From: Acidimicrobiaceae bacterium
GTDB taxonomy: Bacteria; Actinomycetota; Acidimicrobiia; Acidimicrobiales; RAAP-2
DNA length: 11,511 bases
Assembly: GCA_003164275.1 (NCBI GenBank)
Contig: PLSY01000328.1
Location: forward strand, 1 to 11,511
Reading direction: 5' to 3'
Part shown: piece by piece, positions 5,930 through 11,511 of the stretch
Numbering within the stretch: the stretch's first letter is position 1
Layout: every line of letters starts with the position of its first letter
Translations under genes and position numbers: made by a program
The notes under the pieces: generated by a model
What the model saw: the letters and a program-made list of their open reading frames with translations, nothing else
What the model was told of the DNA's origin: nothing
Databases searched by the model: none

Positions 5930-6649
5930 ATGGTTGACGTCACTGATGCCACGTTCGAGCAGGAAGTTCTCCTTCGGTCCTCCGAGGTCCCGGTGGTCGT
6001 GGACCTGTGGGCCCCGTGGTGCGGACCATGCCAGACCCTCGGGCCGATCATCGAGCGGGTGATCGACGAAACCGACGGGGTCGTGGCCTTGGCCAAGGTC
6101 AACGTCGACGAGAATCCTGCTATCTCCCAGAGCTTCAAGGTCCAGTCGATTCCCGCCGTGTTCGCCTTGAAGGACGGCAAGGTGGTCGACGGATTCATCG
6201 GGGCCCAGCCCGAGGCGGAGGTAGCTGAGTTCGTGGCCAAGTTGACCCCACAGCCGAGCGAAGCAGATCTGTTGGTGGCCGAAGGGATCGCCTCGGGAAC
6301 CGAGGAGCCATTGCGCAAGGCTCTGGAGCTTCAGCCTGACCACCCCGGGGGGATCGCCGCCTTGGCCTCCCTATTGATTGCCCGGGGAGAGCCCGACGAC
6401 GCCATTGCCTTGATGGGGAGGATTCCTGAGACTCCAGAGACCCGGCTGCTGTCGGCCGAGGCCCGCCTGGCCGCTCAGCAGGTCGACGTCAGCTCAGTGG
6501 GGGTTGAGGACCTGCTTGACGGCTTGCTCGACCGGGTGGGCACCGACCCGCCGGCCAGACAGGAGTTCTTGGATCTCTTGGAGACCCTCGGGCCGGACGA
6601 CCCCCGTACCAGCGAGTACCGCAAGGCGCTGGCTGCCCGCCTGTTCTGA
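5930..6649 (+). CDS. ybbN: Thioredoxin-domain protein with TPR tail (YbbN/CnoX-like)
   Basis: The 239-residue product joins a thioredoxin fold (about residues 1-110) to a tetratricopeptide-type helical tail, the layout of YbbN/CnoX co-chaperones. CnoX in E. coli protects proteins from oxidative aggregation and hands them to chaperones. Seen: the strand VPVVVDLWAPW leading into WCGPC (Cys31, Cys34), KVNVDENP, and the cis-Pro loop VQSIPAVFALKDGK (Pro75). The tail has ASGTEEPLRKALELQPDHPG and helix pairs with GEPDDAIALM, followed by the C-terminal LETLGPDDPRTSEYRKAL typical of the TPR_20 module. The intact CGPC differs from E. coli CnoX, which lacks the first Cys, so a real thiol-disulfide activity is likely. 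The ATG at 5930 is chosen because homology begins there and a -10 box sits 7 bases upstream; the frame extends further upstream without family-like sequence. Cytoplasmic; no signal peptide. Confidence 0.9.
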   Translation: MVDVTDATFEQEVLLRSSEVPVVVDLWAPWCGPCQTLGPIIERVIDETDGVVALAKVNVDENPAISQSFKVQSIPAVFALKDGKVVDGFIGAQPEAEVAEFVAKLTPQPSEADLLVAEGIASGTEEPLRKALELQPDHPGGIAALASLLIARGEPDDAIALMGRIPETPETRLLSAEARLAAQQVDVSSVGVEDLLDGLLDRVGTDPPARQEFLDLLETLGPDDPRTSEYRKALAARLF

Positions 6650-6698
6650 CCACCGTCGACGGATGCGTCGATCGGCGCCACCTCGTAGCGGAGGCAGA

Positions 6699-6704
6699 TA
6701 GGGT
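6699..6704 (+). promoter_or_regulatory. -10 box for leaderless transcript of folP2
   Basis: TAGGGT (TANNNT) with 7 bases before GTG at 6712. GGAGG at 6690-6694 is 17 bases away, too far to serve as a ribosome site. This suggests folP2 has its own promoter in the 62-base gap after the thioredoxin gene. Confidence 0.45.
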
Positions 6705-6711
6705 CGCCGCC

Positions 6712-7578
6712 GTGCACGCGACACGGCTCTCACTGGGCGACCGGACGTTCGACATCACCGATCGTGCCCTCATCATGGGCATCCTCAATCGCACACCGGA
6801 CTCCTTCTATGACAAAGGGGCGACCTATGCCCTGGACGACTTGATCCGACGAGCCGAGTCCTTGGTCGACGAGGGCGCCGACCTCCTCGACGTGGGTGGT
6901 GTGAAGGCCGGGCCCGGTCCATTCGTCGACGAGGGCGAGGAGATGGATCGGGTCATACCGGCCATCGCCGCCTTGCGGGCCCGCTTTGACATCCCGCTAT
7001 CGGTCGACACCTGGCGGGCATCGGTCGCCGCCGAGGCCTATGCGGCCGGTGCCGTGGTGGGCAACGACATCAGTGGCTTCGCCGATCCCGGCTATCTGGC
7101 CGCGGCCGCTCGGGCCGGGGCGACCGTCGTGGCCACGCACATCAGGCTCGGTCCTCGGATCCCTGACCCCGACCCGGTCTACGACGATGTCGTGGCGACG
7201 GTGAAGGGCTATCTGATGGAGCGGGCCACATGGGCCGAGGACGCCGGCCTTCCGAAGGACAGGATCGTCCTCGATGCCGGGCTTGACCTCGGCAAGACGG
7301 CGGAGCAGTCACTCGCCCTCCTCCGGGCGTCGGACCAGTTGGCGTCGCTCGGTTTCCCGTTTCTCCTCTCTGCCTCCAACAAGACCTTCCTCGGGGTCGT
7401 CCTCGGACTGGAGATCGGCGAGCGTCGAGAGGCGTCGCTGGCGGCCACGGCCATGGGCGCGGCGCTTGGATGCCGGATCATGCGGGTCCATGACGTTGCC
7501 GCCCACCGTCAGGTTTGCGCCGTGCTGGCCGCCATCAACGCAGCACGAGCGGAGTCACAGCGGGTGGCCGCACCATGA
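6712..7578 (+). CDS. folP2: FolP2-type dihydropteroate synthase paralogue
   Basis: The 288-residue product has the TIM-barrel pterin-binding fold of dihydropteroate synthase, which normally couples pABA to dihydropterin pyrophosphate. It clearly belongs to the actinobacterial FolP2 branch (Rv1207-like). Seen: MGILNRTPDSFYDKG (22-36; canonical FolP has N-V-TPDSFSDGG), DVGGVKAGPG (60-69) where true DHPS has G-E-STRPG, SVDT (97-100), ND (118-119), DAGLDLGK (188-195), SNK (222-224; canonical SRK) and RVHDV (258-262). The pterin-contacting residues are largely kept, while the pABA/pyrophosphate loop is replaced. Mycobacterial FolP2 has been reported to lack DHPS activity, so the present reaction should be left open. 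Start: GTG 6712, with a -10 box at leaderless spacing. holA follows after 13 bases and may be co-transcribed. Confidence 0.9.
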   Translation: MHATRLSLGDRTFDITDRALIMGILNRTPDSFYDKGATYALDDLIRRAESLVDEGADLLDVGGVKAGPGPFVDEGEEMDRVIPAIAALRARFDIPLSVDTWRASVAAEAYAAGAVVGNDISGFADPGYLAAAARAGATVVATHIRLGPRIPDPDPVYDDVVATVKGYLMERATWAEDAGLPKDRIVLDAGLDLGKTAEQSLALLRASDQLASLGFPFLLSASNKTFLGVVLGLEIGERREASLAATAMGAALGCRIMRVHDVAAHRQVCAVLAAINAARAESQRVAAP

Positions 7579-7591
7579 GGCGGCCGTTTCC

Positions 7592-8614
7592 ATGATGGCG
7601 ACCTCGACCGGCAGTGGGTCGACGTCGGACACGGAGACCAAGCCTGTGTATCTGGTCAAAGGGAGCGACCCCTCCCTGGTCGCCCAGGCCGCACACGTGC
7701 TGACCGAGCGGCTGGTCGACGGGGGTGACCCCTCCCTCATTATCGAGGAGTTCGGGGGCCCGGCCACTGACCAGTTCGACGTCGGAGCCGTGATCGACGC
7801 CTGCACAACACCCGCGTTCTTGGTCCCGCGTCGAGTCGTCGTGGTTCGCGAGTCGGGCCAGCTGAGTGCGGCAGATGCCAAGCGCCTGATCGAGTACCTG
7901 GCTGACCCGTTGGCCACAACGGCACTCGTGCTGGTCGGAGGCGGTGGGACGGTCCCCCAGGCGTTGTCGAAGGCGGTCGCCGCCACAGGACTGCTGGTGG
8001 ACACATCGGTCGGCACGGGCCGGGCCAGGTCGCAGTGGCTCGCCGACCATCTAAAGGGCGGCCCGGTTCGACTCGACGGCCCGGCGACCACCCTCCTGTC
8101 GGATCATCTGGGCGAAGACATGGGACGGCTCGAGGGCCTTCTCGACACCCTGGCCTCCGCGTACGGAGCCGGGGCCACCGTGTCGGTCGATGATCTTGAG
8201 CCGTTCCTCGGATCGGCCGGCGCCCTCGCCCCGTGGGATCTGACCGACGCCATCGACGCCGGCGACACGGGAAGGGCCCTCGGCGTGCTCCACCGGATGC
8301 TGGAGGCCGGCGAGCGCCATCCTTTGGAGGTAATGTCCCTCCTCCACCGGCACTATCGCCAGATGCTGCGCCTTGACGGGGCCGGGACCAACTCGCCCGA
8401 GGAGGCCGCCCAGCTGCTGGGCATCAAGAGCGCCTTCCCGGCGAAGAAGGCATTGGCCCAGGCGCGTCGTTTGGGGTCGACGCGCATCGGTCGAGCCATC
8501 CAGCTCTTGGCCGAAGCCGACCTCGACGTTCGGGGCGCCACTGGGCTCTCGGGGGAGGCGGTCTTCGAGGTGCTGGTCGCCCGACTGTCCCGGTTGGTGA
8601 GGACCGGGCGGTAG
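7592..8614 (+). CDS. holA: DNA polymerase III delta subunit (clamp loader)
   Basis: The 340-residue product is the delta subunit, which opens the sliding clamp within the clamp-loader complex (AAA+ fold without ATPase motifs). Seen: the opening VYLVKGSDPSLVAQAAHVL (19-37), strand PAFLVPRRVVVVRESGQL, LATTALVLVGGGG, the LLSDHLGEDMGRLEGLLDTL segment (the conserved G-D--RL-NEL-KL equivalent), VDDLEPFLG, WDLTDAIDAGDTGRALGVLHRML, the motif LLHRHYRQMLRL, and a C-terminal collar-like helical part with LLGIKSAFPAKKALAQAR. The length is normal. Two ATG codons stand side by side at 7592 and 7595; GAGG at 7577-7580 precedes them by 11 bases. An Ala/Ser/Thr-rich N-terminus of about 17 residues precedes the fold. 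A short imperfect duplication (7652-7677 / 7712-7737) encodes LVKGSDPSL and LVDGGDPSL. The usual neighbours comEC and rpsT are absent. It ends 13 bases from a convergent gene. Confidence 0.92.
   Translation: MMATSTGSGSTSDTETKPVYLVKGSDPSLVAQAAHVLTERLVDGGDPSLIIEEFGGPATDQFDVGAVIDACTTPAFLVPRRVVVVRESGQLSAADAKRLIEYLADPLATTALVLVGGGGTVPQALSKAVAATGLLVDTSVGTGRARSQWLADHLKGGPVRLDGPATTLLSDHLGEDMGRLEGLLDTLASAYGAGATVSVDDLEPFLGSAGALAPWDLTDAIDAGDTGRALGVLHRMLEAGERHPLEVMSLLHRHYRQMLRLDGAGTNSPEEAAQLLGIKSAFPAKKALAQARRLGSTRIGRAIQLLAEADLDVRGATGLSGEAVFEVLVARLSRLVRTGR
7652..7737 (+). repeat. Imperfect 26-base direct repeat inside holA, period 60
   Basis: Bases 7652-7677 and 7712-7737 match at 22 of 26 positions, starting CTGGTC and ending GACCCCTCCCT. 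The 60-base period is 20 codons, so both copies are read in the same frame. This may be a short internal duplication or codon-level convergence. Confidence 0.6.
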
Positions 8615-8627
8615 GTCGGCTTCTGCC

Positions 8628-9422
8628 TCAGGTCCCGGCCGTGTCCCTCGACTGACTTCCGTTGTCGGCGATGTTCTCGGTCCAGTTGACACCGTCCCAG
8701 TAGCGGAACTGGTGGTTCCTGGTCGGGTCGGGTTTCCATCCGGCAGGCACGGCAGAGACCAGACTGTCGGCCGTGGCGACGAGAGTGAGTTGCGGCTTCG
8801 ACCTGGAGCGAAGGCGCGGCGGGCGAACTGTCCGGGTTGCCTCGCTGCTGAAGAAAGTGCTGCTGATCTCGATGGATTTGATCGGCGCGACGGCCGGAGG
8901 CGAGGCATTGGGATGCTCGCTCAGCGCCGCCACCTCCTCGAAGCTGGCGAACCCGAAGGCCTCACCCGCGGCCGGCCGGGCATCGGCTGCCGATCGGTTG
9001 GCTGACACGAGGCTCGGTACTGGGCCCCGGGTCGTGGCCGGAGTGGACAACGACGTCGGGGCCGAGGTCGAGCCCGAGGTCGATCGGGGTGGGCCTTCGG
9101 AGGTGGCGACCGAGGGCTGGGTGGAAGTAATAGCCAGAGGTTCGGGCGCCGTTGCCACCGTGTCGGGTTGAGTGGTCGTTGCCCGCCCCGCTTCAGCCGC
9201 GGCCACGACGGTGGGCCGGGCCCGGAACACGTACATGCCCAGTCCGATGAGTGGGAGGAGGACAACGAGGATGAGGTAGGCCGCCTTGCTCTCGTTAGCC
9301 AGTCTCCATGCCCATCCTGGCTGACGGCACAGGTCGATGGCCCCAGCCAACATCGAGATCCCGACGAGGGCCGCCACCAGCTCGATGGACATCGTGGATG
9401 TAGCGGTGATCTGCCCACTCAT
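8628..9422 (-). CDS. Two-pass membrane protein with C-terminal DUF2510 domain
   Basis: The 264-residue product has a PLDc_N-like N-terminus with two hydrophobic segments (about 12-31 and 47-66) joined by a short loop: DLCRQPGWAWRLANESKAAY between them, then ILVVLLPLIGLGMYVFRARP. That is the arrangement of the membrane-anchoring PLDc_N/cardiolipin-synthase N-terminal unit, without any nuclease domain. A long Ser/Thr/Pro/Ala-rich linker (about 75-150) follows, then a poorly conserved stretch, then DUF2510 at about 225-255 (VPAGWKPDPTRNHQFRYWDG then NWTENIADNG, the family's Trp-rich pattern). DUF2510 is an actinobacterial domain of unknown function found on membrane proteins. ATG 9420-9422 is preceded by AGGAG with 10 bases between. 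I infer both termini are on the same side of the membrane. The architecture is clear; the function is unknown. Confidence 0.8.
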   Translation of the reverse strand: MSGQITATSTMSIELVAALVGISMLAGAIDLCRQPGWAWRLANESKAAYLILVVLLPLIGLGMYVFRARPTVVAAAEAGRATTTQPDTVATAPEPLAITSTQPSVATSEGPPRSTSGSTSAPTSLSTPATTRGPVPSLVSANRSAADARPAAGEAFGFASFEEVAALSEHPNASPPAVAPIKSIEISSTFFSSEATRTVRPPRLRSRSKPQLTLVATADSLVSAVPAGWKPDPTRNHQFRYWDGVNWTENIADNGSQSRDTAGT

Positions 9423-9432
9423 GAGGTTCAGT

Positions 9433-9437
9433 CTCCT
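9433..9437 (-). promoter_or_regulatory. Shine-Dalgarno of the DUF2510 membrane protein gene
   Basis: AGGAG on the minus strand with 10 bases before the ATG at 9422. The spacing is slightly long but usable, and supports this start over the in-frame ATG ten codons later. Confidence 0.55.
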
Positions 9438-9542
9438 GTTGGTGCCGACTTGGCGGGATGGGGGATGGTCGGGGCTTGGACAACGGTGCAGGCGTTGGAG
9501 TACGAAAGTGCGCAGTGAGGTGCCAACTCTTTACCACGCTAA

Positions 9543-9571
9543 GTGTTAACTACAGCACGTAACGTAGTCAA
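9543..9571 (-). promoter_or_regulatory. Promoter candidate of the DUF2510 membrane protein gene
   Basis: On the minus strand TTGACT (9566-9571, 5 of 6 to consensus) is followed after 17 bases by TAACAC (9543-9548, 3 of 6). The region is clearly AT-richer than its surroundings. It begins right after the dnaE2 stop (9577-9579) and implies a leader of about 115 bases. The -35 is convincing, the -10 is weak. Confidence 0.5.
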
Positions 9572-9572
9572 C
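9545..9572. promoter_or_regulatory. 28-base dyad between dnaE2 and the DUF2510 gene
   Basis: GTTAACTAC (9545-9553) and GTAGTCAAC (9564-9572) are inverted copies matching at 8 of 9 positions, around a 10-base centre. One arm covers the -35 and the other the -10 of the candidate promoter, with half-site centres 19 bases (about two helix turns) apart, a good operator geometry. In RNA of the dnaE2 sense the single mismatch becomes a G-U pair, so it could instead be a 9-base-pair hairpin right after the dnaE2 stop, though no U-tract follows. Confidence 0.55.
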
Positions 9573-9576
9573 CCTT

Positions 9577-11511
9577 TCAGCGAAAATCCCGGGAGGCTGG
9601 GACGGGCCCGAGCTCGAGGGGATCGAACCGCTCGGCCACCAGGGTCATCGACCCCTCCGATCGTTCGATCCTTCCCCGCACAAGGAGGGCCGGACACGAT
9701 CGGGCGACCGGTTTCCACCGTATCCATGCTCCCCGTGAGCAGACGATGTCGACCATGCCGGTCTCGTCTTCGAGATTCAAGAAGACCGCACCCCGGGCGC
9801 TTTCGGGCTGTTGGCGATGGGTCACCACGCCACCGACGGTGATCCGGTCGCCGGTCGACCGATCGGACAGTTCACCGGCGGTGAGTACTCCCCGTCCGCT
9901 CAGCCCCTCGCGAGCGAGCTCCATGGCCGTGATGTCCGGGGCCATGCCGAGGGACCAAAGGTCGTCAGCCACCTCCTCCCACTGGGTGGGGGCGGGGAGG
10001 GGTGGGGGATCTGCCCCGGTGACCATGCCCGGAAGACGGTCCGGGGTGGCCTGTGAGGCCGCCCCCGCGCCCCACACCAGTGACCGCCGGTCCGACCTCG
10101 GCGATGGCCGGCGGCCGCTCGAGGTCGATGTCTCCTTCGGCTCGATGGAACGCAGGCTGTCGAGAGCCCCGGCTGTGGCCAGGGCTTCCAACTGGGGACG
10201 GGTGAGGCCGGCCCGACGGACCAGGTCCTCCATGCTCGTCCACGGCCTCCCAGTGGCGATCCTTGCCGCTGTATCATCGCCGATGCCGCGTACCGAGGAC
10301 AGGGCGAGACGGATGGCCGGACCGTGTGGACCCGTGTCGTCCCGACTGTCGTCCTCGGGGGTGACCTTTTCCAGGCTGGCGTCGGCCAGGCCGTCGTTCA
10401 CATCCGGTCGCCGGACGGCCACGCCGTGGCGCTTGGCGTCGGCCACCAGGCTCTGGGGGGACCAGAACCCCATGGGCTGGGCATTCAGCAGCCCGGCGGT
10501 GAATGCCGCCGGGTAGTGCACCTTGCACCAAGCGGTGGAGTACACCAGATGGGCGAAGGCGACGGAGTGGCTCTCTGGAAACCCGAAGTTGGCGAAGGCG
10601 GCAAGGGCTGCGTACACCTGCTCGGCCACGTCGGTCGAGACCTCCCGTGCTGCCATGCCGGCGAAGAGCCTGTCCCGCAGACGGGCCATCCGCTCACCCG
10701 ATCGTTTGGCGCTCATGGCCTGACGCAGCTCGTCCGCCTCGGTCGGGGAGAACCCAGCCACGTCGATGGCGATCTGCATCAGCTGCTCCTGGAAGAGAGG
10801 CACCCCAAGGGTCCGCTCGAGAGCCGGCTTCAGCAGTGGATGCAGATAGGTGATGGGCTCGGTTTTGTTGCGACGGCGGATGTAGGGGTGGACTGCATGG
10901 CCCTGGATCGGCCCTGGGCGGATGAGGGCCACTTCGATGGCGAGGTCATAGAAGCAGCGTGGCTGGACCCGGGGGAGCGTGTTCATCTGGGCCCTCGACT
11001 CCACTTGGAACACCCCGACGGTGTCGGCCCGGCACAACAGGTCATAGACCTGAGGGTCCTGGTCCAGGTGGGCGAGATCGATCTCCACATGGTGAAACTG
11101 TCGGACCAGGTCGACCATGTTGTGCAGGGCGGTCAGCATGCCGAGGCCGAGGAGGTCGAACTTGACCAACCCGGCTGCGGCACAGTCGTCCTTGTCCCAC
11201 TGGAGGACGCTGCGACCGGGCATGCGGCCCCATTCGACAGGGCAGACCTCGACTACCGGCCGGTCGCAGATGACCATGCCCCCGGAGTGGATGCCGAGAT
11301 GGCGGGGGAAGTCGAGCAGGTCGACAGCCAGGCTCTGTACCAGCGGCGGGAGGTCGGTCCGCTCGCTCAGTGACTCCCCCCGGTCAACCGACTTCGACCA
11401 GGCATCCGCCTCTTCGATGCTGTGTCCGAGCGCCTTGCCCACGTCTCGCAGGGCCGAGCGTGAGCGGTAGGTGATCACGTTGGCCACCTGGGCGGCGTGC
11501 AGCCGGCCGTA
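9577..11511 (-). CDS. dnaE2: Error-prone DNA polymerase DnaE2/ImuC, C-terminal part (5' end outside window)
   Basis: This frame runs off the right edge and gives 644 residues; full DnaE2 is about 1,050-1,100, so the PHP domain and the first two catalytic aspartates lie outside. DnaE2 is a C-family polymerase for damage-tolerant, mutagenic synthesis in SOS-induced cells, working with ImuA'/ImuB. DnaE2 hallmarks seen: YGRLHAAQVANVITYRSRSA at the edge, LGIHSGGMVI, VLQWDKDD, the third catalytic Asp in VKFDLLGLGMLTAL (Asp codon 11155-11157), GVFQVESRAQM, the long IRPGPIQGHAVHPYIRRR, VPLFQEQLMQIAIDVAGFS, FGFPESHSVAFAHLVYSTAW, and the DnaE2-specific FWSPQSLVADAKRHGV. Then come a helix-hairpin-helix (SVRGIGDDTAARI), a variable linker and a C-terminal OB fold with VFLNLEDETGMVDIV. 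It ends with SRDFR, the usual DnaE2 finish. No imuB is seen downstream, and any LexA site would lie outside the window. Confidence 0.95.
   Translation of the reverse strand, partial: YGRLHAAQVANVITYRSRSALRDVGKALGHSIEEADAWSKSVDRGESLSERTDLPPLVQSLAVDLLDFPRHLGIHSGGMVICDRPVVEVCPVEWGRMPGRSVLQWDKDDCAAAGLVKFDLLGLGMLTALHNMVDLVRQFHHVEIDLAHLDQDPQVYDLLCRADTVGVFQVESRAQMNTLPRVQPRCFYDLAIEVALIRPGPIQGHAVHPYIRRRNKTEPITYLHPLLKPALERTLGVPLFQEQLMQIAIDVAGFSPTEADELRQAMSAKRSGERMARLRDRLFAGMAAREVSTDVAEQVYAALAAFANFGFPESHSVAFAHLVYSTAWCKVHYPAAFTAGLLNAQPMGFWSPQSLVADAKRHGVAVRRPDVNDGLADASLEKVTPEDDSRDDTGPHGPAIRLALSSVRGIGDDTAARIATGRPWTSMEDLVRRAGLTRPQLEALATAGALDSLRSIEPKETSTSSGRRPSPRSDRRSLVWGAGAASQATPDRLPGMVTGADPPPLPAPTQWEEVADDLWSLGMAPDITAMELAREGLSGRGVLTAGELSDRSTGDRITVGGVVTHRQQPESARGAVFLNLEDETGMVDIVCSRGAWIRWKPVARSCPALLVRGRIERSEGSMTLVAERFDPLELGPVPASRDFR

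Noticed and set aside
8051..8908. 285-codon minus-strand frame opposite holA
   Set aside because: Shadow of holA continuing past its stop; Arg/Gly/Pro-rich and not family-like.
9746..10516. 256-codon plus-strand frame opposite the dnaE2 C-terminus
   Set aside because: Antisense to the linker and OB-fold region of DnaE2; Arg/Ser/Pro-rich shadow translation without domains.
10324..11373. 349-codon plus-strand open frame opposite dnaE2
   Set aside because: It is fully antisense to a strongly conserved DnaE2 frame; its His/Gly/Val-rich protein resembles nothing known. Long antisense frames are expected in GC-rich coding DNA.
1..11511. CRISPR array, tRNA, rRNA, transposon ends or phage genes
   Set aside because: I saw no regularly spaced repeats, cloverleaf-like segments, transposase or integrase motifs on reading both strands.

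Overview
The window is a GC-rich stretch of chromosome, and its gene content points to an actinobacterium. It holds an F420-type luciferase-like oxidoreductase, a DUF1707 membrane protein, a DUF2510 membrane protein, an actinobacterial-type PAC2 protein, a FolP2-type paralogue of dihydropteroate synthase and an error-prone DnaE2. Several genes also appear to have leaderless starts. An acidimicrobial relative is my best guess at the lineage, but that is inference. I see no tRNA, rRNA, CRISPR array, insertion sequence or prophage gene.

Layout, left to right. (1) The 3' end of leuS (+) enters from the left edge and meets, tail to tail, a luciferase-like F420-dependent oxidoreductase (-). (2) A short-chain dehydrogenase (-) stands alone between two gene-poor stretches of about 350 and 400 bases. 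The left one carries inverted and tandem repeats. (3) A small DUF1707 membrane protein (+) overlaps by 17 bases, tail to tail, with a PAC2-family gene (-). The PAC2 gene is translationally coupled (4-base overlap) to an upstream APH-like phosphotransferase (-). (4) Divergent from these, a YbbN-like thioredoxin/TPR protein, folP2 and holA run on the + strand. (5) holA meets, tail to tail, a two-pass membrane protein with a C-terminal DUF2510 domain (-). Upstream of that gene is a promoter-like region with a 28-base dyad. (6) The 3' two-thirds or so of dnaE2 (-) runs off the right edge.

Functionally the window is mostly housekeeping: leucyl-tRNA charging, the clamp-loader delta subunit, a folate-enzyme paralogue, redox chaperoning and damage-tolerant DNA synthesis. 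Lineage-specific genes of unknown substrate lie between them. I do not see a multi-gene novel defence or metabolic system. The points most worth a second look are the dyad between dnaE2 and the DUF2510 gene, the TANNNT boxes at leaderless spacing before several start codons, the FolP2 active-site substitutions, the GACCGC repeat cluster beside the oxidoreductase, and an 8-A tract at the start of the PAC2 gene.
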